Source of the DNA: Acidobacteriota bacterium
Lineage (GTDB): Bacteria; Acidobacteriota; Vicinamibacteria; Vicinamibacterales; 2-12-FULL-66-21
Direction of reading: 5' to 3'
Assembly (NCBI GenBank): GCA_003223835.1
Contig: QHWR01000120.1
Location: forward strand, 1 to 44,823
DNA length: 44,823 nt
The translations under genes were made by a program, and so were the position numbers. Positions 1 through 8,141 of the stretch are shown piece by piece. How positions within the stretch are numbered: the first letter of the stretch is position 1; each line of letters starts with the position of its first letter. The notes beneath the pieces are model-generated. The model ran no database searches. It was not told the DNA's origin and was given only the letters and a program-made list of their open reading frames with translations.

Positions 1-108
1 TCCGCTGCCGGCGGTGTCGAGCATCGACGACGCGCTGAGCGGACGCGAGGTCGTCCGCTGCCGGCGGTGTCGAGCATCGACGACGCGCTGAGCGGACGCG
101 AGGTCGTC
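1..108. repeat. 55-bp exact direct repeat at the contig edge (probable assembly artefact)
   Basis: Bases 1-55 are identical to bases 54-108, so the two copies overlap by 2 bases. The period is 53 bp, which is not a multiple of three. Only the second copy fits the reading frame of the molybdenum hydroxylase gene (protein P-L-P-A-V-S-S-I-D-D). An exact 55-base match at the very end of a sequence is what a k=55 de Bruijn assembler leaves at a graph loop or tip. I therefore read it as technical rather than biological. Confidence 0.85.
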
Positions 109-1866
109 TGGGGGACCGACAACCTCTTCAAGTCGTACACCGTCGCGCGCGGGGACGTCGAAGCGGCATTCGCCGGCGCGCCCATCGTCGTCGAAGGCGA
201 GTACGAAACGGGATCGCAGGAGCAGCTTTACATCGAGCCGAACGGCATGCTCGCGATCGCCGATCTCCAGAATGGGGTGACCGTCTGGGGATCGATGCAG
301 TGCCCGTACTACGTACACCGCGCGCTGGCGGGACTCTTCAATCTCCCGGCGGAAAAGATCCGCGTGGTGCAGATGGAGACCGGCGGCGGATTCGGCGGGA
401 AGGAAGAGTATCCGTCGATCATCGCGGGCCACGCGGCGCTGCTCGCCTGGAAGTCGGGTCGTCCGGTGAAGATCGTGTACAGCCGCGCCGAGGACATGGT
501 CGCGACGACGAAGCGGCACCCGTCGCGGACGAAGCACCGCACCGCCGTGACTCGCGACGGCCGGCTGCTCGCGATGGACGTGGACTTCGTCATCGACGGC
601 GGCGCGTACTGCACGCTGTCGCCCGTCGTGCTTTCGCGCGGGACGATCCACGCCGCGGGGCCGTACCGGTGCGACCATGTCCGCATCCGTGGACGCGCGG
701 TCGCGACGAACGTGCCGCCGCACGGCGCGTTCCGGGGTTTTGGCGCGCCCCAGAGCATCTTCGCGCTCGAGCGGCACATGGACCGCGTCGCCGCGGCCGT
801 CGGGCTGGGACCGGACGAGTTCCGCCGGCGCAATTTCGTTCACGCCGGCGATACGCTCGCGGTCGGCCAGGTCATCCGCGAGCCCGTTTCGATGAACACG
901 CTGCTCGATCGCGCGCTCGCCCTGGCCGGGTATCACGACAAGCGGCGACGCTTCGTCGAGGAGAACGGCACGCGGGCGATCAAGAAAGGGATCGGGTTCT
1001 CGACGTTCATGCACGGCGCGGGATTCACCGGATCCGGCGAAGATCACCTCGCGTCCGTCGTCGCGGTCGAGGCGACGCGCGAAGGCGTCGTCCGGGTGCT
1101 CGCCGCGAGCACCGAGATCGGACAGGGAACGAACACCATCTTCTCGCAGATTGCCGCCGAAGCGCTCGGCATCGATCCGGACGACGTCGAAGTGGTCCAG
1201 CCGGACACCTCGGAGGTGCCGAACAGCGGCCCGACCGTCGTGCACCACGCGCTCGTCGACGCCGGCGTGCTTCCGTCGGTCCATTCACGCGCCGAGTTCC
1301 GTGCCGCGTGCCGGCGTTACGTCGATTCGTACGGCACGCTCCGCGCCACGAGCCGGTATCAGCCGCCGCCCGGCGTGCGCTGGGACGATCAGACCTACCA
1401 GGGGGACGCGTACGGCACGTACGCGTGGGCTGCTTACGTCGCCGAGGTGTCGGTGGACACGACCACGTACGAAATCCGCGTGGACGACTTCGTCGCGGTG
1501 CAGGAAGTCGGCAAGGTGATCAACCCGACGCTGGCGATGGGGCAGATCGAAGGAGGCGTCGCGCAGGGCGTCGGCTGGGCGCTCTACGAGGACGTCGTCT
1601 GGCGCGAAGGGCGGATGGCGAACGCGCAGATGACGAACTACATCATGCCGACGTCGATGGATCTGCCGGAGATCCGCGTGCACTTCGAGGAAGTGCCGTA
1701 TCCGTACGGACCGGCGGGCGCGAAGGGGATCGGCGAGCTGCCGATGGACGGTCCGGCGCCCGCGATCTTCAACGCGGTCGAGCACGCGACCGGCATCTCC
1801 GCCACGCGGCTGCCGCTCACGCCGGAGCGGCTGATGGAGCTGATGTGCGCGTCACCTGCCGTGTAA
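1..1866 (+). CDS. Xanthine dehydrogenase-family molybdopterin-binding subunit, 5' partial
   Basis: This is the large Mo-cofactor subunit of a xanthine dehydrogenase/CO dehydrogenase-type hydroxylase, which hydroxylates N-heterocycles, aldehydes or related substrates in the cytoplasm. About 600 residues are present; the family is usually near 750-780, so the N-terminal part is missing at the left edge. The earliest start in good frame is GTG at 67, but the true start lies outside. Visible motifs are GGGFGGKEEYPS, RGFGAPQ and the late GAKGIGE, which carries the catalytic Glu. The segment after NSGPTV (around 1237-1249) runs straight into ALVDAG. In relatives I recall about 20 residues between these (ASRT..MVVG..), so an in-frame deletion is likely. 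The substrate cannot be told from sequence. It overlaps the 2Fe-2S subunit gene. Confidence 0.9.
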   Translation, partial: SAAGGVEHRRRAERTRGRPLPAVSSIDDALSGREVVWGTDNLFKSYTVARGDVEAAFAGAPIVVEGEYETGSQEQLYIEPNGMLAIADLQNGVTVWGSMQCPYYVHRALAGLFNLPAEKIRVVQMETGGGFGGKEEYPSIIAGHAALLAWKSGRPVKIVYSRAEDMVATTKRHPSRTKHRTAVTRDGRLLAMDVDFVIDGGAYCTLSPVVLSRGTIHAAGPYRCDHVRIRGRAVATNVPPHGAFRGFGAPQSIFALERHMDRVAAAVGLGPDEFRRRNFVHAGDTLAVGQVIREPVSMNTLLDRALALAGYHDKRRRFVEENGTRAIKKGIGFSTFMHGAGFTGSGEDHLASVVAVEATREGVVRVLAASTEIGQGTNTIFSQIAAEALGIDPDDVEVVQPDTSEVPNSGPTVVHHALVDAGVLPSVHSRAEFRAACRRYVDSYGTLRATSRYQPPPGVRWDDQTYQGDAYGTYAWAAYVAEVSVDTTTYEIRVDDFVAVQEVGKVINPTLAMGQIEGGVAQGVGWALYEDVVWREGRMANAQMTNYIMPTSMDLPEIRVHFEEVPYPYGPAGAKGIGELPMDGPAPAIFNAVEHATGISATRLPLTPERLMELMCASPAV

Positions 1867-2315
1867 ACGGCTTCCGCGTCCTGCTCGAGGGGCACCCGAT
1901 GGCGCGGCTGCTCGACGCGCTCCGGCTGCAGATCGGCCTGACCGGTACCAAAGAAGGATGCGGCGAAGGGGAGTGCGGCGCGTGCAGCGTGCTGCTCAAC
2001 GGGGAGCTGGTGAACAGTTGCCTCACGCCGCTCGCGCACGCGGACGGAACGGACATCGTGACGATCGAAGGCGTCGCGTCCGACGAGCAGCTCCACGTCG
2101 TCCAGCAGGCGTTCATCCAGTGCGGCGGCGCGCAGTGCGGCATCTGCACGCCGGGGATGGTGCTCGCCGCGATGTCGCTGCTCGCGCGCACGCCGCAGCC
2201 CACGGAAGCCGACATCCGCGCGGGGCTCGCGGGCAACCTGTGCCGTTGCACCGGCTACATGCGCATTTTCGAGTCGGTCCTCGAGGCATGCCGCCACCTG
2301 CCGCCGAAGCTGTAG
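1845..2315 (+). CDS. (2Fe-2S)-binding subunit of the molybdenum hydroxylase
   Basis: This small electron-transfer subunit carries two [2Fe-2S] clusters and passes electrons from the Mo site to FAD. It is 156 residues, normal for the family. The N-terminal plant-type ferredoxin motif is CGEGECGAC followed by a fourth Cys in NSC. The C-terminal all-helical domain carries CGGAQCGICTPGM and CRCTGY. I chose GTG at 1845 because GGAG lies 5 bases upstream and because the product then begins with the usual beta-strand (RVTCRVNGF). It overlaps the end of the Mo-subunit gene by 22 bases, which suggests coupled translation. The final G of its TAG stop is also the first base of the hairpin that follows. 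Confidence 0.93.
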   Translation: MRVTCRVNGFRVLLEGHPMARLLDALRLQIGLTGTKEGCGEGECGACSVLLNGELVNSCLTPLAHADGTDIVTIEGVASDEQLHVVQQAFIQCGGAQCGICTPGMVLAAMSLLARTPQPTEADIRAGLAGNLCRCTGYMRIFESVLEACRHLPPKL

Positions 2316-2368
2316 GGGACAGTCACCGTTTCGCGCGGCGCGAGTGCCGCGAATCGGTGACTGTCCCC
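2315..2368. repeat. REP-like palindromic element (14-bp perfect arms)
   Basis: The left arm GGGGACAGTCACCG (2315-2328) is the exact reverse complement of CGGTGACTGTCCCC (2355-2368). After one T/T mismatch, a further 6 pairs (2330-2335 with 2348-2353) extend the stem, leaving a loop of about 12 bases. It sits between two genes of one enzyme complex, so a full terminator would be odd. GGGGACAG..CTGTCCCC palindromes are, from memory, a recurrent dispersed element in many bacterial genomes. I saw no second copy here. It may stabilise or attenuate mRNA, or be a mobile REP-type unit. Confidence 0.8.
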
Positions 2369-2387
2369 CTTGATCAGTCGACGAGTG

Positions 2388-3248
2388 ATGAGAACCCCGC
2401 TCCACCGCTACGAGCTGACGGCATGCGACTCGCTGCAGGACGCGCTCGCCGCGCTCGCCGCGGATCCGTCCGCGCGGCCGTTCGCGGGTGGGACCGATCT
2501 CATGGTGCTCATGGATGCCGGTCATCTGCCGCCGGGGCGCTATATCGATCTGTGGAAGGTGCGCGAGCTGCGCGATATCGACGTCACAGCGGAAGCGGTC
2601 ACGCTCGGAGCGCTCACCACGTACACGGAGGTGCTGAAGGCGGAGATCCTGCGGCGCGAATTCCCGATGCTCGGGATCGCGGCGGCGGAGACGGGGGGGA
2701 TCGCGACGCAGAACCGCGGCACGATCGGCGGCAACATCGCGAACGCGTCGCCGGCCGCCGACACGCCGCCGGCGCTGGTCGCGTACGACGCCGAGCTGGA
2801 GCTGGTGTCGTCCCGCGGGGTCCGCCGCGTCGCGTACGAGAAGTTTCACACCGGATATAAGAAGATGGATCTCGCGCCCGGCGAGCTCATCGCGCGCGTG
2901 CGGCTGCCGCGCGGGCGCAAAGGATGGCGCGACTACTACCGCAAGGTAGGAACGCGGAAGGCACAGGCGATCTCGAAGGTCTGTTTCGCCGCGGCCGCCG
3001 ACGTCGCGGACGGGCGCGTGCGCGATCTTCGGGTCGCGCTCGGCAGCGTCGCGCCGACGGTGGTCCGTTGCACGGCGACCGAGACGACGGTCAGGGGACA
3101 CGCCGTCGACGATGCCGTCGTCGTGAAAGCGCAGCGCGCGCTCGCGTCGGAGATCGAGCCGATCGACGACATCCGCTCGACGGCAGCGTATCGCCTGCGC
3201 GTCGCGCAGAACGTATTGCGCGAGTTTCTCACGCGGATTCGCGCATGA
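2388..3248 (+). CDS. FAD-binding subunit of the molybdenum hydroxylase (CoxM/XdhB type)
   Basis: This medium subunit binds FAD and hands electrons to NAD or another acceptor. It is 286 residues, typical for the family. The FAD-contacting motifs are AGGTDLMVLM near residue 35 and NRGTIGGNIANASPAAD near residue 105. The C-terminal half fits the CO-dehydrogenase flavoprotein C-terminal domain (LPRGRKGWRDYYRKVGTRKAQAISK). ATG 2388 is preferred; GTG 2385 and TTG 2370 are in frame, but TTG 2370 abuts the hairpin. With the two upstream genes it completes the three-subunit enzyme. The order Mo, Fe-S, FAD is one of several known for the family. Confidence 0.92.
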   Translation: MRTPLHRYELTACDSLQDALAALAADPSARPFAGGTDLMVLMDAGHLPPGRYIDLWKVRELRDIDVTAEAVTLGALTTYTEVLKAEILRREFPMLGIAAAETGGIATQNRGTIGGNIANASPAADTPPALVAYDAELELVSSRGVRRVAYEKFHTGYKKMDLAPGELIARVRLPRGRKGWRDYYRKVGTRKAQAISKVCFAAAADVADGRVRDLRVALGSVAPTVVRCTATETTVRGHAVDDAVVVKAQRALASEIEPIDDIRSTAAYRLRVAQNVLREFLTRIRA

Positions 3249-3260
3249 ACCGCCGGGCCG

Positions 3261-3296
3261 AATGCCGAAAGCGCAGTGTTTTTGCCATTCGGCATT
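3261..3296. terminator. Possible terminator or small palindrome after the hydroxylase operon
   Basis: AATGCCGAA (3261-3269) pairs perfectly with TTCGGCATT (3288-3296), with 18 bases between that include a GTTTTT run. It lies 12 bases after the FAD-subunit stop, the right place to end the operon. The T-run is in the loop rather than after the stem, so it is not a classical intrinsic terminator. It could equally be a dispersed palindrome. Confidence 0.35.
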
Positions 3297-3333
3297 GACC
3301 ATAACAACCTCCCAGACTCGTGGGGCGCCTCTC

Positions 3334-3879
3334 ATGATCGAACAGCAATATCTCGACGACGTGCACCTGCAGTTGCGCAAGCTCAAAGGGCAGGCCGACA
3401 AGGCCGTCGCGCAGATCGCGGACGAGGATCTCTTCGCCTTGATCGATCCCGACGCGAACAGCATCGCGATCGTGATGAAGCACATCACCGGCAACATGCG
3501 CTCCCGGTGGCGGGACTTCCTCACGACGGACGGCGAGAAGCCGGATCGCAACCGGGACACGGAGTTCGAGCAGGACGCGGGCGACACACGCGACAAGGTT
3601 CTGTCGCGATGGGACGAGGCGTGGACGCTCGTGCTCGACACGCTGTCGTCGCTCGCGCCGGAGGATCTCGACAAGACGGTGTTCGTCCGGGGCGAGGCGC
3701 ATTCGGTGCTCGAGGCGATCAACCGTCAGATGACGCACTACGCCGCGCACGTCGGCCAGATCGTGCTCCTCGCGAAGCATTTCTCCGGCCCGTCATGGGA
3801 ATCGCTGAGCATTCCCAAGGGCAAATCGCGCGACTTCGATGTCTCCAAGGCGGGCTCGCGCTATGGGGTGAAAAGGTAA
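3334..3879 (+). CDS. DinB-superfamily (DUF1572-like) protein
   Basis: A 181-residue cytoplasmic protein of the DinB/YfiT four-helix-bundle superfamily, closest in feel to the DUF1572 group. Members usually bind a divalent metal through three histidines and often act as thiol-dependent transferases or are uncharacterised. The candidate ligands are the His of MKHITGN near residue 49 and the pair in THYAAHVGQI near residues 133-137. I used ATG 3334 because the family domain starts directly with this segment (MIEQQYL); upstream in-frame codons run into the palindrome. It stands alone between two operons, so context gives no specific function. Confidence 0.82.
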   Translation: MIEQQYLDDVHLQLRKLKGQADKAVAQIADEDLFALIDPDANSIAIVMKHITGNMRSRWRDFLTTDGEKPDRNRDTEFEQDAGDTRDKVLSRWDEAWTLVLDTLSSLAPEDLDKTVFVRGEAHSVLEAINRQMTHYAAHVGQIVLLAKHFSGPSWESLSIPKGKSRDFDVSKAGSRYGVKR

Positions 3880-4019
3880 TGTGAGGCGATTCTGTCCACA
3901 TCCTTGACTCAGCCGCTCGCGTGATAGCCCGGGGGCGGCGCGTCCAGGTGGCAACGATGTTGCCTCCCAACGCCGACGCTCGGCCTCCGGTCCGTCGGGC
4001 AGAAAGAAGGAAGCTGCCT

Positions 4020-5078
4020 ATGCGCACCAGCGCTCTCACGCTTCGCGCCCTCGTGGCCGCGACGATCGTTGTCGGGGTCGCCGCGCCCGCCCACGCGCAG
4101 TTCTACGCGCAACACAACCTCGTCTCCGACGGCGCCGTCCCCGCCGACTTCGTCGATCCGCTTCTGGTGAACGCCTGGGGCCTCGTCGCGAGCGGCGGCA
4201 GTCCGTGGTGGGTGGCGAACAACGGCACCGGAACGTCCACGGTGTACAACGGCAACACCGGCGCGAAGGTGCCGTTGAACGTCATGGTGCCCGGCGCGCC
4301 GACCGGCGTCGTCTTCAATGGGACGACCGGGTTCGCGATCCCCTCGCACGGCACGGCGCGATTCATCTTCGCCAGCGAGGACGGAACCATCTCCGCGTGG
4401 TCCGGGGGGACGCAGGCGTTCGTGGTCGTCGATCACTCCGCGACGGGCGCGATCTACAAGGGGCTGGCGATCGCGCAGACGGCCGCCGGCGCATTCATCT
4501 ACGCGACCAACTTCCACGCCGGCACCGTGGAGGTGTTCGATTCGACGTGGGCGCCGGTTGCGACCTTCGGGTTCACCGATCCGGCGATCCCGGCCGGCTA
4601 CGCGCCGTTCGGCATTCAGAATATCGGCGGCGCGATTTTCGTGACGTACGCGCTGCAGGACGAGAACGCCAAGGATGACGTGCCGGGCGAAGGGCACGGC
4701 TACGTCAATGCGTTCGACGCGACGGGGCACTTCGTCCAGCGCGTCGCGTCGCAGGGATCGCTCGACTCGCCGTGGGGCCTCGCGCTGGCGCCCGCCGGTT
4801 TCGGCACGTTCAGCGGCGATCTGCTCGTCGGGAACTTCGGCAACGGTCGAATCCATGCGTTCGTGCCCGCCCCGGCCGGTGAATTCGAGGACCACGGTCC
4901 GCTGCATTCGACCGCCGGCCGTCCCATCGAAATCCCCGGGCTGTGGGCGCTGCAGTTCGGCAACGGCGCGGCCGCGGGCCCGAAAACCACGCTCTTTTTC
5001 ACGGCCGGGCCGTTCGACGAGCAGCACGGCCTCTTCGGGTCGCTCGTGGTGGCGCACCCCCCGGGTCACAATCGATAA
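4020..5078 (+). CDS. Secreted TIGR03118-family protein
   Basis: A 352-residue exported protein of unknown function. The N-terminus is a clear Sec signal (MRTSALTLRAL, a hydrophobic stretch, then APAHA|Q) with likely cleavage near residue 27. The mature part matches what I recall of TIGR03118: NLVSDG near the start, NAWGLV, WVANNGTGTSTVYNG, FIFASEDGTISAW, and DSPWGLALAP with GDLLVGNFGNGRI. It is rich in beta-strand and Gly/Asn, consistent with a beta-propeller-like fold. GAAGG upstream of ATG 4020 is a reasonable ribosome site. It is followed 39 bases later by lspA. The roughly 140-base gap before it (3880-4019) shows nothing I can name. Confidence 0.8.
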   Translation: MRTSALTLRALVAATIVVGVAAPAHAQFYAQHNLVSDGAVPADFVDPLLVNAWGLVASGGSPWWVANNGTGTSTVYNGNTGAKVPLNVMVPGAPTGVVFNGTTGFAIPSHGTARFIFASEDGTISAWSGGTQAFVVVDHSATGAIYKGLAIAQTAAGAFIYATNFHAGTVEVFDSTWAPVATFGFTDPAIPAGYAPFGIQNIGGAIFVTYALQDENAKDDVPGEGHGYVNAFDATGHFVQRVASQGSLDSPWGLALAPAGFGTFSGDLLVGNFGNGRIHAFVPAPAGEFEDHGPLHSTAGRPIEIPGLWALQFGNGAAAGPKTTLFFTAGPFDEQHGLFGSLVVAHPPGHNR

Positions 5079-5117
5079 TCACACAGGGGACGGGCGGCCC
5101 TTGCCAATGGAGAAGCG

Positions 5118-5633
5118 ATGACCCGCGTGGCGCGTCTGCTGTTGCTGGTCGTCGTGACCGCCTCCTGCGTCGGCTGCGATCAGGTGACGAAATCGATCGC
5201 GCGCGCGCAATTGGCGGGCCGCCCAACCATCTCGCTGCTGGGAGACAGCGTGCGTCTGCTGTATGCCGAGAACGCCGGCGGGTTCATGAGCCTGGGCGCG
5301 GACCTGCCGGAACCGGTCCGCTCGCTCGTCTTCGGTCCCGTTGTCGCGGCGACACTCACGTTGCTCGTCTGGATCGCGCTCAGGAACCGCGCGCTCGGTC
5401 CCGTGCAGGTGGCGGCCGTCGCCCTGGTCATCGCGGGCGGAGCGGGGAACCTGATCGACCGTGCGCTGTTCGGCACCGTGCGCGATTTCATGAACCTCGG
5501 CATCGGGACGTTGAGGACGGGCATCTTCAACGTCGCCGATTTCGCCGTCCTCGCCGGCGTGTCCGTGATGCTCGTCACGTCTCATCGCGAGGAGCTCCAG
5601 CGTCCCGGCAGAGACGATGGCCCCGGTGAATGA
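5118..5633 (+). CDS. lspA: Lipoprotein signal peptidase (signal peptidase II)
   Basis: This inner-membrane aspartyl protease removes the signal peptide of diacylglyceryl-modified prolipoproteins. It is 171 residues with four hydrophobic segments, normal for LspA. The conserved boxes are present: DQVTK (residue 21), NAGGF (52-56), GNLIDR (110-115), VRDF with Asp123 and FNVADF with Asp141. The last two give the catalytic aspartate pair, at the same numbering as E. coli LspA. The family usually has NxGaaF; here it is NAGGF, a mild variation. The stop overlaps an in-frame ATG (ATGA) of the next gene's frame, so coupling is possible. Confidence 0.95.
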   Translation: MTRVARLLLLVVVTASCVGCDQVTKSIARAQLAGRPTISLLGDSVRLLYAENAGGFMSLGADLPEPVRSLVFGPVVAATLTLLVWIALRNRALGPVQVAAVALVIAGGAGNLIDRALFGTVRDFMNLGIGTLRTGIFNVADFAVLAGVSVMLVTSHREELQRPGRDDGPGE

Positions 5634-5707
5634 CGCGCGCTCGTCCCGTTTATATAGTCACCCATGGCGGACGCGGACGCGCGCCTGCTCGTCGAAGCTG
5701 CGCTAGA

Positions 5708-6226
5708 ATGCCGCGCATGCCGCTACGATCGGGCATCTACATCGTTCCCACCGACCGTTGGTACATCGAGAGGACGGTCTGGCTGATCGCCGGCACCGTC
5801 CTCGTGACCGCCACGGCGCTGGCGGCGCTGCATCGGCCGCTCTGGGTGCTCGTCATCATCGCGACCAGCCTCGCGTCGCTCAACGTCTCGCTGACGGGCT
5901 TCTGCATCGTCGGCAGCGTGCTGAGGCTTCTTGGCTTCACGCCGATGCTCGGAGACCCGGCGCCCGGATCGCGGTTGTATAGAATGCGAACCGACAGTTG
6001 GTATCTCGAGCGTCGGATCTACGCGGCGGTCGGCGTCAACGTCTCTGTCGCATCGGTGCTCGCGCTCGTCCACAGCGCCTGGTGGCTGATCTTCACGGGA
6101 TTCGTCGGCGTCGCGATGATCTGGTTCGCCGCGACGGGGTTCTGCATCATGGCGAACGGCCTCTACTGGCTCGGCGCCGAGCCGCGGCTCGCGCCCGACG
6201 CGGCCGCCCGGAGTCACGTTTCCTGA
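5708..6226 (+). CDS. Membrane protein with two tandem YgaP-TM/DUF2892-like domains
   Basis: A predicted inner-membrane protein of about 172 residues made of an internal duplication. Unit 1 runs TDRWYIER, two hydrophobic helices, LTGFCIV and LLGFTP. Unit 2 runs TDSWYLER, two hydrophobic helices, ATGFCIM and WLGAEP. Each matches the membrane part of YgaP-like proteins, including the TGFC cysteine. There is no rhodanese domain in the chain. I chose ATG 5708; ATG 5717 is equally possible, and ATG 5630 overlaps the lspA stop but would add an Arg-rich, unlikely N-terminus. Role unknown; some relatives sit near sulfur-transfer genes. Confidence 0.75.
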   Translation: MPRMPLRSGIYIVPTDRWYIERTVWLIAGTVLVTATALAALHRPLWVLVIIATSLASLNVSLTGFCIVGSVLRLLGFTPMLGDPAPGSRLYRMRTDSWYLERRIYAAVGVNVSVASVLALVHSAWWLIFTGFVGVAMIWFAATGFCIMANGLYWLGAEPRLAPDAAARSHVS

Positions 6227-6291
6227 TCCGGAAACGATCAGCTGATTTCTGACCGATCCCGCGGTGATCGGCTAACGTATTCGCCCACGCG

Positions 6292-7173
6292 ATGATCCCG
6301 ATGCCCATCATCGTCGGCGCTCCGCGCTCGGGGACGACGTTGCTCAGGTTCATGCTGGACGCGCACCCCGAGGTCGCCATTCCGCCCGAGACCGGCTTTC
6401 TGACGATCGGCGGGGACTTCGCGGCACAGGACGACGAGCTTCGCGAAGCCTTCTTCGGCGCCGTCACCCGTTATCCGTCGGACATGCCCGCGTGGGAGGA
6501 CTTCGGCATCCCGGACGAGGTGTTTCGCGCGGCCCTTTCCGGCATCGAGCCGTTCACCGTTGACGAAGGGTATCGCGCGTTCTACCGCCTCTACGCCGCG
6601 CGATTCGGAAAGCCGCGGTGGGGCGACAAAACGCCCGTTTACTGTTTTTGCCTCGAAACGATCGCCTCGATCCTGCCCGAGGCGCACTTCGTGCACATCA
6701 TCCGCGACGGGCGCGACGTGTGTCTCTCGTGGCGGGAAACGTGGTTCTCGCCGGGCCGCGACATTGAAACGCAGGCGGGATCCTGGTCCAGCTTCGTGGA
6801 ATCCGCTCGGCGGCAGGGCGCGGGCTGCCCGCACTACCTGGAAATCCGCTACGAGGATCTGATCCTCGACACGCGCCGCACGCTCGAGCAGGTTTGCGCG
6901 TTCGCTCAGTTGTCGCTCGACGAGAGGATGCTCCGCTACTACGAGGGGGCGCCCGAGCGGCTCGGCGAGCACGCCACGCGCCGCCGCGCCGACGGAACGG
7001 TCGCCCTCACCGCCGACGAACGCCTGCGGCAGCAGCGCGCAACGCTCCAGCCGCCGGATCGCGATCGCGTGGCGGGCTGGAAATCGTCGATGTGCGTCGA
7101 CGAACAGGCGCGGTTCGACGCCGTCGCGGGTGGTCTGCTCGCGGAACTGGGGTACGAACGGCGGCAGCCATGA
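6292..7173 (+). CDS. Sulfotransferase-family protein
   Basis: A 293-residue PAPS-dependent sulfotransferase-like protein (Sulfotransfer_3 type) that would move a sulfuryl group to an unknown acceptor, perhaps a sugar or small molecule. The PAPS 5'-phosphosulfate loop is at the N-terminus, [13 protein letters not shown]. The 3'-phosphate site is in [15 protein letters not shown], near residue 140. [10 protein letters not shown] and the late GWKSSM segment also fit. Length is normal. ATG 6292 is used; ATG 6301 is three codons in. Its TGA overlaps the ATG of the oxidoreductase (ATGA), so the two are probably co-translated. Confidence 0.88.
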   Translation: MIPMPIIVGAPRSGTTLLRFMLDAHPEVAIPPETGFLTIGGDFAAQDDELREAFFGAVTRYPSDMPAWEDFGIPDEVFRAALSGIEPFTVDEGYRAFYRLYAARFGKPRWGDKTPVYCFCLETIASILPEAHFVHIIRDGRDVCLSWRETWFSPGRDIETQAGSWSSFVESARRQGAGCPHYLEIRYEDLILDTRRTLEQVCAFAQLSLDERMLRYYEGAPERLGEHATRRRADGTVALTADERLRQQRATLQPPDRDRVAGWKSSMCVDEQARFDAVAGGLLAELGYERRQP

Positions 7174-8141
7174 CACGCCTGCGATGGGGACTCATCGGCT
7201 GCGGCGACATCGCGCGAAAACGCGTCGCGCCGGCGCTGCGCGATTCACCGGCGTGCGAGCTCGTCGCGGTCAACCGCGCGCAGTCGGCCCTTGCCGAATC
7301 GTTCGCGCGGACGTTCGGGGCACGGCGATGGTACGCCGACTGGCAGGAGCTCCTCGCGGACGCGGACATCGATGCCGTCTACATCGCCACGCCGGTCCAT
7401 CTGCACGCGCCGCAGACGCTCGCCGCGGCGGAAGCCGGCAAACACGTCCTCTGTGAGAAGCCGATGGCGTTGGATCCGGGCGAGTGCGCCCGGATGATCG
7501 ACGTCTGTCGCGCGAACCGCGTGAGGCTGGCCGTCGCCTACTACCGTCACTTCTATCCGGCGATCGCGCGGATCAAGGCACTGATTGCGTCGGGCGCGAT
7601 CGGCGATCCCGTCGTCGCGCAAATCAACGCGTTCGAGCGGTTCAATCCGCCGCCCGATCATCCGCGGCACTGGCTCGTGGAGAAGGCGCGGGCCGGCGGC
7701 GGCCCGATGTTCGATTTCGGCTGTCACCGGCTCGAGGTCCTTCTCCATGTGCTCGGACCGGTCCGCCGGCTCACCAGCCTCGCGGCCAACGTCGCCTTCG
7801 ATCGCGAAGTGGAGGACACGGCGGTTGCCACGCTGCAGTTCGAAAGCGGCGCGTGCGCCACGCTGACCGTAACGCACGCCGCGCAGGAGCCGCAGGACAC
7901 GCTCGACATCTTCGGCACCGGCGGCTCGCTTCACGTCGCGGAGCTGAATGCGGGACGGATCAGGATCGTCGGCGGCGGCGAGGAACGCGTCGAAGTCCAC
8001 GCGCCCGACGCGAACCTGCACCGGCCGTTGATCGACGACTTCGTGGACGCCGTGTTGAACGATCGCGATCCCGCCGTCAGCGGCGAGACCGGGAAGACCG
8101 TCGCCGACCTCGAGCAGCGAATCTACGGCCCGCGAGACTAG
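7170..8141 (+). CDS. Gfo/Idh/MocA-family NAD(P)-dependent oxidoreductase
   Basis: A 323-residue sugar-dehydrogenase-type enzyme. The N-terminal Rossmann fold shows [12 protein letters not shown] and then a beta strand LVAVNRAQ. The EKPMAL motif (near residue 93) carries the family Lys that sits at the active site. [13 protein letters not shown] supplies the usual His. The C-terminal alpha/beta domain is complete. The start overlaps the sulfotransferase stop. The substrate is not predictable; pairing with a sulfotransferase suggests modified sugars. Its TAG stop shares a CTAG tetramer with the stop of the convergent HAD gene, leaving no space for a terminator. Confidence 0.9.
   Translation: MTRLRWGLIGCGDIARKRVAPALRDSPACELVAVNRAQSALAESFARTFGARRWYADWQELLADADIDAVYIATPVHLHAPQTLAAAEAGKHVLCEKPMALDPGECARMIDVCRANRVRLAVAYYRHFYPAIARIKALIASGAIGDPVVAQINAFERFNPPPDHPRHWLVEKARAGGGPMFDFGCHRLEVLLHVLGPVRRLTSLAANVAFDREVEDTAVATLQFESGACATLTVTHAAQEPQDTLDIFGTGGSLHVAELNAGRIRIVGGGEERVEVHAPDANLHRPLIDDFVDAVLNDRDPAVSGETGKTVADLEQRIYGPRD

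Noticed and set aside
1638-3722. 694-codon open frame on the minus strand
   Set aside because: It lies opposite the Fe-S and FAD subunit genes, is Arg/Ser-rich with no recognisable motif, and is expected by chance in high-GC DNA.
5641-5665. TATATAGT as a -10 promoter box before the YgaP-like gene
   Set aside because: No acceptable -35 element at 16-18 bases upstream and it may lie within a longer version of the reading frame.
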